64,000 nucleotides of DNA from Clitoria ternatea (lineage: Eukaryota; Streptophyta; Magnoliopsida; Fabales; Fabaceae). Below are positions 1-10,202 of the stretch, piece by piece. Where the stretch lies: the NCBI GenBank assembly GCA_037962975.1, contig CM075671.1:11951001-12015000 (forward strand), given 5' to 3'. The notes beneath the pieces were generated by a model that had not been told where the DNA came from, made no database searches, and saw only the letters and a program-made list of their open reading frames with translations. Made by a program: the position numbers and the translations under genes. Within the stretch, counting starts at the first letter, position 1. Each line of letters starts with the position of its first letter.

Positions 1-1
1 A

Positions 2-1313
2 ATTGATGTTTTCCTAGCTAGAAAGCTTAGAGGTGAAAGTTCCATGACTGCTGTCTTAGCTGATATCTATTGTACAATGGATTCCTGTCACAACCGGAAT
101 GGGAAAAAGATCGTCTGTTGTCTACCTGCCTTGTATCTATGGCTTACTTCTCATGTCTTCAATCAAGTTGGCAAGGTTGAATGTCCTATCTCTGATTTGA
201 AGCTCCTTAGGTTAACCAAGAAGACTAATAGGGAGTGAGCAGGACATCTGGCAGGATTATCTGCTAGCATGATTCGGTGGTACCCTCAGTGGATGAACGT
301 GGATTCCATTATTTACTGCTGTGGAAAATTTCCAAATGTGCCTCTCATGGGAACTCAAGGATGCATCAATTACAATCCTAGTATTGCAAAAAGACAACTT
401 GCTTATCCTATGATACAGCCTCCAGAAGAAGAAACAGTAACGCCTTTCCTTTATTATTATATTGAGGGAAATAGTGCTCCTGTTATTCAAACTGTCATTG
501 ATGCTTGGGGCAAGGTTCATAGTAATGGAAAAGAATTGGGTGTCCGAAGTCATGCCGCAAAAGAAAGTTACCACCAGTGGATTTTAAATAGGGTAGCCAT
601 TATCAAATTACCCTTTAAAGATCACGGTGCTCATGTGAGAAATCCAGTTCCCGATGAAAGCAAAGAGATTGAAAATTTGAGGAGTGAGTTGGCTGAAATG
701 ACAAAGAAAAATCAAGCTTTGGAGGATGATTTAATCAAAAAGGTGTGACTTAGAAAATGCCTTTGAAGACATAGGTAAGAAGCAGCGAATTGAAAGAGAA
801 CATATGATGCAATTGGATCAATGCCTCCAAACCGTGAACAGCCAATTGAAGACCAAAGCGAAACAAAAGAATGATATATTGGCTGACAAAGAGCGGTTAC
901 GAGAAATTCTAGCCAAGACAAAAGAAGAAGCTCAAGTTGAAAAGAACCTTATGCAAGCGCGAATTGATGAACTGGAACGACAAGTCAGAGATGTCGTCAG
1001 TGCTTGCGAGCGTGAAATAAATGAAGAAAAATGGCAAGCCATGGAAGACAAGGATATATATGAAGAGATTATACGTTTAATGACCCTAGAAAGGGTTAAG
1101 TTGGAAAGTCTTGTTAATTCTTGGAGAGACCGTTTTTCTAATCTAGCCGGTCTTGCTAATGGAACACTTGGAGATATTCCTCACCTGTTGAAGAAGGCTG
1201 AAGCAATGATGAATCCGCTTTCTACACCGGAGGAAATTGCAACATTCATCCAATACTGCAAGGGGCGATTGGATGAAATGAGGGTCTGGATTGCTAAAGC
1301 GAGAGAGAATTGA
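2..1313 (+). pseudogene. Ogre ORF1, DUF7745-like with C-terminal coiled coil, broken
   Basis: The frame is open from the window edge. It carries CCLPALYLWLTSH near 120-155 and CGKFPNVPLMGTQGCINYNP near 320-380, a pattern I recall from the plant DUF7745-type ORF1 of Ogre-like elements. From about 660 onward the protein is rich in E, K, L and Q with heptad-like spacing, so a long coiled coil is likely. Function in these elements is unknown. There are two lesions: an in-frame TGA at 236-238, and a frameshift near 746 that looks like the loss of one GT unit in a GTGTG run, after which the protein continues in frame 3 to TGA at 1311-1313. The start lies outside the window. Family name is from memory; the ORF1 position is firm. 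Confidence 0.75.
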
Positions 1314-1591
1314 TTTTAAGTTGTTGTAACAAATAATGTATCAGAACTTGTTGATCAATGAATAAATCTCATGTTGAATTTGCATTTTTCTTCTAACTTA
1401 GTACTTTAGAAAAAGACATTCTAAAAGAAAGGTTTATCTTTGCTTACCGATATTTAAAATTCATCATGTATTTACTTTACATCTCTTTATGTCATTGTTC
1501 TTGTACCAAGGGGGGTTTCTTTGTATTTATTCACATCACGGGGAGAAGGGGCTCAAAGCATCCTTATCAAACCCGACTGCAAACAAGACTC

Positions 1592-4163
1592 ATGGCAGAG
1601 CCGGAAAGCGCAGTTGAAGAATTAAGGAATGAAGTTGGCCAGATCAAGGAGCAGATGGCAGAAATACTTAAGCTCCTTGAAAAAAGAGGTACAGAAAGGG
1701 GATCTTCTGCAGGAAATGGGGAACAAACATCCACTCCTCAAGTTCAAGCTCAAGAGGGGAACCCTATACCTTTAAATAATCCTGCTCCAGTCACTGAAAC
1801 TCCATTCATCTCACACCAACCTTATGGTATGCCATTGCCACCTTTTGTTTCCCAAGACGGGAATGTTCAGCAAGCATATGCTTGGCCTCCATATGGCTTA
1901 CCTCAAGGATATTACACCATGCATCCTAATCCTAATCAAGAGAATCCTCCTGCTGCTCAACAAATTCCCAATCCCCCTGTATCTAACCCTCCAAATTTCA
2001 ACCAATCAACAGCTGTTCCCCAAAACACTCAGGCTCCACCCAATGTCACTCCACCTAATACAATTCCACCACAAAATCACCAGACTCCAAATGATGCCAC
2101 ACAACCAAACCCACAAGCAGTGCCATATTATTTCCCTTATGGTTGCCCAATACCACAGGCAGGTGTTTCCCAAAACTTGTCACACAAAGCTCAGGTCCCT
2201 CCACCAAATCCTGATCAGCCAGCAGCGCCTTTGTCAAAAGGGCAAATGGAAATATTGGAAGAAAGGTTGCGTGCAGAAGAGGGAGGAAGTGGCTTAGGCG
2301 TAACAAATATTTCTGAATTATGCCTAGTTCCAGATGTGGTAATTCCTCCCAAATTCAAATTGCCGGAATTTGATAAATACAAAGGAATAACTTGTCCTCG
2401 TAACCATTTGACCATGTACTGCCGAAAGATGGCTGGATATGCTTATGATGAAAAGTTGCTGATCCATTTTTTTCAAGATAGCCTTGCTGGGGCAGCGTTA
2501 AGCTGGTACACTCACCTTGAACGAACTCATATTCGTTGTTGGAAGGATCTAGCCGATGCCTTTCTGAAGCAATACAAATACAATATGGACATGGCACCAG
2601 ACCAGCTGCAACTTCAGAATATGACCAAAAGGAATACTGAGTCCTTCAAAGAATATGCTCAATGATGGAGGGAAATGGCTGCACAAGTTGAACCACCTCT
2701 GATAGAGAAAGAGATAGTGGCAATGTTCATTGACACTCTTCAGCCACCATTCTATGAAAGGATGCTTGGGAGTGTATCATCAAGCTTTTCTGATATGGTA
2801 GTAATAGGGGAAAGAATTGAAAGCGGTTTGAGAACAGGAAAAGTTGTCCAAAGTTCCCCGTCAATAGGAAGACCTATGACAGGGGCAGGAAGAAGAAAGG
2901 GTGAGGAAGCAAATGCTGTAATGGGAAATCAAGGTCAACATAATCAAAAAATGTTTCCCTTTCCCACCTCATTATCCACCGTACGGACCTTACCCTTATG
3001 TAGCTGCTGCTTCTGGAAATTCATTTCCCCATCCTCAATCATATAGACCCCCACCCGTCCATAATTTCAAGAATACACCACCACCTCCTCCCCAACAATG
3101 GATGCAAAATCCCAACCCAAATCTTCCACAAAAAAAGTTAAACAATAACTGTCCTTCTGTCCAATTTGATCCAATTCCCATGACATATACTAAACTTTTG
3201 CCTCAACTTCTCAAAAGTTCTCTTGTTGTACGATGTCCTTTAAAACCCGTAGGGCCACCCTATCCTAAGGGGTATGATCCTAATGTGAAGTGTGATTATC
3301 ATGCTGGGGCACCGGGGCATTCTACAGAAAATTACATTGCCTTAAAGTTTAAGGTACGTGATTTGATAAATGCCAAGTGGTTGGATTTTGAAGAAGGCTC
3401 CCCAAATGTGATTAGAAATCCTTTGCCTAATCATGGAAATGCTGGGGTAAATGCAATAACACATGACTTGGGAAGTGATCATGTTAGGAATGTTTCAGAT
3501 ATCAAAACTCCTCTCCCATGGATCTATAATGAACTTTTGAGGAAAGGATTAATATCTGAAACTCAAAGTTCTAATGAGGATATTCATAATCAGATGCCTA
3601 AAATGCTTCAAAAATTACTTGACACACATCTGGTAGAAGTTTATCGTCGCCCTTGCAATGATGTCAACATGATCCATGGGCAGCATGGTACAGACTCAGT
3701 AAGCCCAGTCACCCCTGTTCCTTTGGTGGTCTATTACACCAAGAAACCTTTGACCAAACCAGTCATAAACCATCCGTCCTTGACAATTAGGACCTCATCT
3801 CCATTTTTATACAAGGATACCCATGCAGTACCTTGGAAGTATGAAGTGGATGTAATCCCTCAACTCCTAAAGGGATCGTCATCCTCAGTAACCAATATTT
3901 CCGAGACAAGTGGAATGACTAGGAGTGGACGAGTTTATGCTCCTGAAAACTTGAGAAAGGAGGATGCACCTGTAAGTGAAAAAGAAAGTCGTGGTAAAGA
4001 ACAAGACCCTCCCCAAGGAATAACAGAGGAAGATGCTTGTGAATTTTTGAAATTCATTAAGCAAAGCGAATACCAGGTCCTCGACCAGTTAAATCACACT
4101 CCTGAAAAATATCCTTGTTATCTCTCTTATTGGACTCAAAACCACATCGTGGAAGGTTATTGA
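1592..4163 (+). pseudogene. Ogre gag, broken by one stop and two frameshifts
   Basis: Gag builds the particle around the element RNA. The best start is ATG 1592 (MAEPESAVEEL); the frame is also open back to 1466. The first ~230 residues are Pro/Gln/Asn-rich. The retrotransposon gag core follows at about 2330-2960, with LPEFDKYKG, GAALSWYTHLE and DLADAFLKQYKYN. A zinc-knuckle-like CDYHAGAPGHSTEN lies near 3288-3340, but the expected final Cys is Tyr. Lesions are a TGA at 2663-2665 inside the gag core, a frameshift near 2945-2965 by an A run, and another near 4105-4112 where an A run has probably lost one base. The protein then passes into the protease frame. Confidence 0.85.
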
Positions 4164-5211
4164 AGGTCTTGAATAAAGCACATGTTGCGAAAGATATTTC
4201 GCTAGAAAAGTTTGAAGGGATAGTGGGGCATATTGCCTCAAATGACTACTTAACTTTCACCGACGAAGAGATACCTGCTGAAGGAAGAGGTCATAATAAG
4301 GCATTACACATCTCTGTCAAGTGTCGGGATCATATCGTAGCCAAGGTCCTAGTTGATAATGGCTCCTCTCTGAATATCATGCCAAAGTCCACTTTAAATC
4401 AACTACCTTTTGATGGGTCACATATGAAGCCAAGCTCAATGGTAGTAAGAGCTTTTGACGGTACTCGGAGAGAGGTCATTGGAGATATTGAGATCCTCAT
4501 CCAAGTGGGCCCATGCACCTTCAATGTATTATTTCAAGTGATGGACATCAATCCTGCTTATAGCTGCCTATTGGGGAGGCCTTGGATACATTCTGCCGGT
4601 GTGGTTCCATCTACCCTTCATCAAAAGCTTAAATTTATGGTAAACAACAAGCTAATCATTGTTTCTGGTGAGGGAGATTTCCTTATCAGTAAGTCCATGT
4701 CAACTCCATATATAGAAGCGGCTGAAGAAAGTCTTGAGACTTCCTTCCAATCATTGGAAATTGCTCACACCACCTATGTAAACGAAGGGTTACAACTAGC
4801 TCGTCCTTCCAAAGCTTCTATGATGGTAGCCAAAATGATGATGAAATCTGGATTCCAGCCAGGGAAAGGGCTTGGGAAAATGCTTGATGGAGGAGTAGAC
4901 CCATTATTGGTTAAGGAGAATAAGAACGGCTTTGGGCTGGGGTATCATCCATCTCCAATGGAAAGAGCGAAGGTTTTCGCAGATAAAAGAGAAAAACGAC
5001 TTGCACGGTTAGAAAACCGAGAACCCCTAACTGCGAAGATCCCTATCTGTGACCTTTACCAAAGCTTCAGGAGTGCAGGCTTGACATCTCCAGACCAAGT
5101 GGCAGTCATCGATGATGAGTCCAAGAGAGAAGAAGACTTGATTTACCCTTGTCCTTCAGATACTGAGTTGTGTAATTGGGAAGCCGTTGAGTTTCCAGAG
5201 ATCATTTCAAA
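4115..5211 (+). CDS. Ogre protease with G-patch-like segment (pol exon 1)
   Basis: This is the aspartic protease that processes the polyprotein. The active-site motif is VLVDNGSS near 4345-4368 (D-N-G in place of the usual D-T/S-G), followed by NIMPKSTL and, near 4560-4590, YSCLLGRPWIHSAG. At about 4845-4970 is a G-patch-like stretch, GFQPGKGLGKMLDGG then GFGLGYHP, with regularly spaced glycines. The frame enters from gag by the frameshift near 4110, so 4115 is only the start of the open reading, not a true start codon. It ends at a TAA at 5213-5215 that overlaps a GT splice donor at 5212-5213. Confidence 0.85.
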
Positions 5212-5381
5212 GTAATTGTTCACTTTGTAGGTTTTTGTTTAAATCCTTTGGCTATGCCTAAAGCCTTAGGATGAGTTTTAATAAGGTCAAAACATGTTTC
5301 CTTTATCATTTCAAATAAATAAAAGTTAAGTTCAATTATCATTTTCCTTATTTTGCCTTTTTTATATTAAATAAATTGCAG
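5212..5381 (+). other. Candidate Ogre intron between protease and reverse transcriptase
   Basis: The protease frame stops at 5213-5215 and the reverse transcriptase frame opens in a different phase. Removing GTAATTG...AAATTGCAG (170 nt, AT-rich, GT-AG) joins AA to A to make a Lys codon and places the two proteins in one continuous frame with no stop. The codons from 5383 to 5551 are open and acidic (EEDEESDEPSPE). An intron at exactly this place is a known property of Ogre elements; use of these particular sites is inferred from the sequence. Confidence 0.8.
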
Positions 5382-8300
5382 ATCTGAAATTGAATTCCAA
5401 AATAATAAGATTGCTTTCTCCCATTATGATTTTAATCCAACAAGCGAAGAGGACGAAGAGTCAGATGAACCTTCCCCTGAATTACTAAGGCTGCTAGATC
5501 AGGAAGATAAAGAAATTTCTCCCTATCTAGAAATTGTTGAAGTCATAAATTTGAGGAGTGAAGAAAACAAACAAGAAGTCAAGATCGGCACCTCTTTGAG
5601 TAGAGAACATAGGAGAGAATTAATAGAATTATTGGTCGAATTCAGCGATGTGTTTGCTTGGTCATATCAGGATATGCCGGGATTAGATAACTGCATCGTT
5701 GAACACAAGTTGCCATTAAAACCTGGTTGCGTCCCCATAAAGCAAAAGTTGAGAAGGATGAAGCCAGAAATGCTCTTAAAGACTAAAGAAGAGATAACCA
5801 AACAGTTGGATGCTGGGTTCTTGGCTGTCTCCAAATACCCTGAATGGGTGGCCAACATTGTTCCGGTCCCGAAGAAAGATGGGAAGGTGCGAATGTGTGT
5901 TGATTACCGGGATTTGAATAGAGCTAGCCCAAAAGATGACTTTCCATTGCCACATATTGATGTTCTTGTTGATAACACGGCCCGACATTCCATTTTTTCA
6001 TTCATGGATGGATTTTCTGGGTACAACCAAATCAAGATGGCACCCGAAGACATGGAGAAAACCACTTTCATTACTTTGTGGGGAACCTTCTGCTACAAGG
6101 TGATGTCTTTTGGATTGAAAAATGCCGGTGCCACTTACCAAAGAGCGATGGTAACTCTATTTCATGACATGATGCATAAAGAGATAGAGGTTTATGTGGA
6201 TGATATTATTGCCAAATCCAAATCCGCTGAAGGTCACTTGATTGACTTACGAAAGCTCTTTGAACGCCTGAGAAAATTCAAACTTAGATTAAATCCGGCT
6301 AAATGCACTTTTGGGGCTAGTTCTGGAAGGTTGCTTGGTTTCATTGTCAGTGAGAAAGGCATTGAAGTGGATCCTGATAAAGTAAAGGCAATCATGGAAA
6401 TGCCTGCTCCTAGCACTGAAAAAGAAGTACGAGGATTCCTTGGAAGGTTGAATTACATAGCTCGTTTCATTTCTCAACTAACAGCTGTATGTAATCCAAT
6501 CTTTAAGTTGCTTCATAAAAATCAACCATCACAATGGAATGATGACTGCCAGGAGGCCTTTGACCAAATAAAGCAATACTTGCAATCCCCACCGATCTTG
6601 GTTCCCCCAACCCCAGGAAGACCACTCCTGTTGTATTTGACGGTGATAGATGAGTCTATGGGCTCTGTACTGGGGCAACATGATGAGTCTGGGAGAAAAG
6701 AGCATGCTATTTACTATTTGAGCAAGAAGTTCACTGAGTGCGAAGCACGATATTCCACTGTAGAACGAACTTGTTGTGCATTAGCATGGGCTGCTCGTCG
6801 CCTAAGACAATACATGTTATCTTATACTACTTGGTTGATATCTAAGATGGACCCAATTAAGTACATCTTTGAGAAACCGGCTCTGACGGGAAGAATAGCT
6901 CGTTGGCAGGTTCTTTTGACTGAGTATGATATCATTCATGTCACCCAAAAAGCTGTAAGAGGGAGTGCTTTGGCTGATCACTTGGCCCACCATCCCCTAA
7001 AAGAATACCAACCAATGTCATTCGAATTTCTTGACGAAAATATTATGATGTTGTCAGAAGAGAAAGATTGTCCTAATAGAACTTGGATTTTGATGTTCGA
7101 TGGGGCGTCGAATACACTGGGGCATGGGATTGGAGCCATCCTAATCTCACCAGATAACAAGCTTTTCCCATTCACTGCTAGACTTTGTTTTGATTGTACC
7201 AATAATATTGCAGAATATGAAGCTTGTGCTTTGGGGATTCAGGCAGCACTTGAAGCAAAGGTGAAATCTCTACAAATATATAGAGATTCTGCCTTGGTGA
7301 TTCATCAACTAAAAGAAGAATGGGGTACTAGAGATGGCAAATTGATTCCTTATCAAGCTCACATCATGGAACTAATCAAAGGGTTTGATGAAGTCTCTTT
7401 CCATCATATTTCTCGGGATGATAACCAATTAGCCGATGCTTTGGCCACGTTGGCCTCCATGTTCAACGTAAGTAGGGAGTGTGACATGCCCTTCATCGAG
7501 ATTGAAAGGCGTCTCGAACCTGCATATTGTCATGAGATAAAAGAAGAGCCCAATGGGAAACCATGGTTTCATGACATCAAAAATTATATTCAAAATCAAG
7601 AATATCCCCCTGGTATCTCAGAAAATGATAAAAGAACCCTCAGGCGCCTAGCCATGAATTTCTTTATGACTGGGAATACACTCTATAAGAGAAATTATGA
7701 TTCTGTTCTCCTTCGTTGCGTAGACGTGACAGAAGCTAACAAAATCATGAAGGATGTTCATGAAGGGCCTTTCGGAACACATGCAAATGGGCACTCGATG
7801 GCAAGAAAAATTCTCCGATCTGGATATTATTGGATGACAATGGAAAATGATTGTAATAACTATACCAAGAAATGTCACAAGTGTCAAACCTATGCAGACA
7901 ACATTCATGCATCACCATCTTCTTTGCACGTTCTAACAGTGCCTTGGCCTTTTGCTATGTGGGGCATAGATGTTATTGGTCCCATTGAACCAAAAGCATC
8001 GAATGGGCATCGCTTTATTTTGGTGGCCATTGATTACTTCACTAAGTGGGTTGAAGCAGCTTCCTACACCAACGTGACTAAAAACGTTGTGGTCAAATTC
8101 ATCAAGAGAGAATTGATTTGTAGATATGGTTTACCAAATCAGATCATCACTGATAATGGTACAAACCTGAATAATAAAATGATGGATGAGCTCTGTGAGG
8201 AATTCAAAATAAAACACCTCAATTCATCTCCATACAGACCTAAGATGAATGGAGCAGTGGAAGCTGCTAACAAAAATATAAAGAAAATCATACAAAAGAT

Positions 8301-8811
8301 GGTTGAAACCTACAAAGACTGGAGTGAGTTGCTTCCTTTTGCTTTACATGGGTATCGTACCTCTGTACGAACTTCGACAGGGGTAACACCCTTCTCATTG
8401 GTGTATGGTATGGAAGCTGTTTTACCAATAGAAGTGGAAATTCCGTCTTTAAAAGTAATCATGGATGCCAAATTAGAAGAAGCTGAATGGGTTCGGTCCC
8501 GGTATGATCAATTAAATTTAATTGATGGGAAAAGGTTAACCGCTCTCTATCATGGGCAGTTATACCAAAAGCGTATGAAGAAGGCATACGAAAAGAAAGT
8601 ACGACCTCGTCAATTTCATGAAGGTGATTTGGTACTGAAGAAAATCTTACCGAATCAAAATGATCATCGAGGCAAATGGAGGCCAAATTATGAAGGACCA
8701 TTCGTTGTAAAGAGAGCCTTTTCTGGAGGAGCTTTGATTTTGACGAACATGGATGGTGAGGAGTTATCTTTCCCGGTCAATTCACATGCAGTCAAGAAGT
8801 ATTATGCTTGA
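5382..8811 (+). CDS. Ogre pol exon 2: reverse transcriptase, RNase H, second RNase H, integrase
   Basis: About 1,143 codons are open without a stop. Reverse transcriptase spans about 5790-6290, with VCVDYRDLNRASPKDDFPLP, then SFGLKNAGATYQRAM, and the catalytic YVDD at 6193-6204. The first RNase H is at about 6590-6990 (DESMGSVLGQ, ERTCCALAWAARRLRQYM, SKMDPIKYIFEKP). A second, archaeal-like RNase H is at about 7075-7460, with acidic residues at 7099 (FDGASN), 7213 (AEYEA), 7285 (RDSALVI) and 7435 (LADALA). Integrase has an HHCC finger near 7756-7890 and Asp 7969, Asp 8152 and Glu 8260, giving D35E spacing between the last two. TGA is at 8809-8811. This is the best-preserved part of the element. 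Confidence 0.95.
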
Positions 8812-10179
8812 GCATACTCTAAAGGGATAGGGTAGTCTTTATGTCCTCTAAAAGTTTGGATTAAAAATTATGATGTAAACTTGTAATTTCCCCAAGTAAA
8901 TATATGGAATTCTCAATTTCAGTTCCAATCCTTGTCTTGTCAGGTTTCATTTGCATGCATTTTGTGAAAAATATTTTAAAAAAAATCATGAAAAGCATAT
9001 TTTTAATCTCAAACAAGCTTGATACTTCCCAATTACACAGATCTTGGTAATCAGGATATTCCGCTCTGCCATGAGTAATAACAAGTCCCATAAAGATTAT
9101 GGTAGTCACCTGGTGGAAACAAGATCTTTAACCTTTGGTTTTCCACTTGATTATTTCTTCTATGCAGGGTTGAGGTTACAACAAGGACAAATATTCCCCA
9201 TGAAGAGTCGAGATCAACAGTTTCAGCCTATCACCTAACTCCAGTAGGGATGGTTTACTAAGATGTGAAAATGCAATCCTTGTATTCACTCGGAACCCTC
9301 ACTAAGTCAAAAAAGTCAATCTCGGACACATTCTTCTTGAGCATAAATCTCATATAATTCTCCATCATAAGTCATTATGTTAGAGGTATTTCCCTTAAGT
9401 CTTACTTCATGCCAAAGCCTCAGGTATCCATTCCTAGGCTACCAAATCAAATCAGGGGCATTTCCCCAGTCATTTATTTTCATGTCAAATCCTCAGGTAT
9501 CCATTCCTAGGCTACTAAAACAAATCAGGGGCATCCCCCAGTCATTTATTTTCATGTCAAAGCCTCAGGTATCCATTCCTAGGCTACTAAAACAAATCAT
9601 GGGCATCCCCCAGTCATTTGTTTTCATGTCAAAGCCTCAGGTATCCATTCCTAGGCTGTCAAAATCATTCAGGGGCATCTCCCCATTCATTTAGTTTCAT
9701 GTCAAAGCCTCAGGTATTCTTCCCTAGGCTATCTCAATCAAAACCAAATCAGGGGCATCCCCTCAGTCATTTAGTTTCATGTCAAAGCCTCGGGTATTCT
9801 TCCCTAGGCTATCATAATCAAAATCAAATCAGGGACATCCACCCAGTCATTTATTTTCATGACACAGCCTCAGGTATCCTTCCCTAGGCTATCTCAATCA
9901 AAATCATTCAGGGGCATCCCCCTGTCATCTATTTTGTGTCGAAGCCTCAAATACCCATTCTTAGGCTCCTCGAAATGTCAAGACAACTTCATTAACCCCT
10001 AGGTTGTGTCGTTTATCTTCGTGTCATGTTCCAAGTGTCTCTCCTTAAATTGTCTAGCATTGGGACAACACCATTTGGCTATTTACTTCTGGTCAAAAGT
10101 TGTCAAGTATTCTTAGTGGTGTTCACGTCTTTACTTTCTTTTCACATCAATAATATGAATATGTCTCATATTCTTTCAT
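8812..10179 (+). other. Ogre 3' untranslated region
   Basis: There is no conserved coding sequence between the pol stop and the polypurine tract. Short open frames here look fortuitous. The middle part is the tandem repeat listed separately. The flanks, 8812-9376 and 9975-10179, hold nothing else recognisable. Confidence 0.7.
9421..9975 (+). repeat. Tandem repeat in Ogre 3' UTR, 8 units of 72-80 bp
   Basis: Units begin with C(A/G)GGTAT at 9421, 9494, 9566, 9638, 9711, 9791 and 9871, and a divergent CAAATAC at 9948. Spacings are 73, 72, 72, 73, 80, 80 and 77, so the first four units form a short class and the last ones a longer class. Each unit carries CCTAGGCT, AATCAGGGGCATC and CAGTCATTTA blocks. 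Tandem repeats in this position are known in Ogre elements and can seed satellite DNA. Confidence 0.9.
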
Positions 10180-10202
10180 GAAAAGAAGTAAAGAGGGGCA
10201 TC
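10180..10202 (+). promoter_or_regulatory. Polypurine tract priming plus-strand DNA
   Basis: GAAAAGAAGTAAAGAGGGGCA runs almost without pyrimidines directly before the LTR start TGTGAACACC at 10203. That is the expected position of the plus-strand primer. Confidence 0.85.

Noticed and set aside
9044..9238. 64-residue frame after pol as an extra Ogre ORF
   Set aside because: Short, no conserved motif, and in the region where these elements have untranslated sequence.
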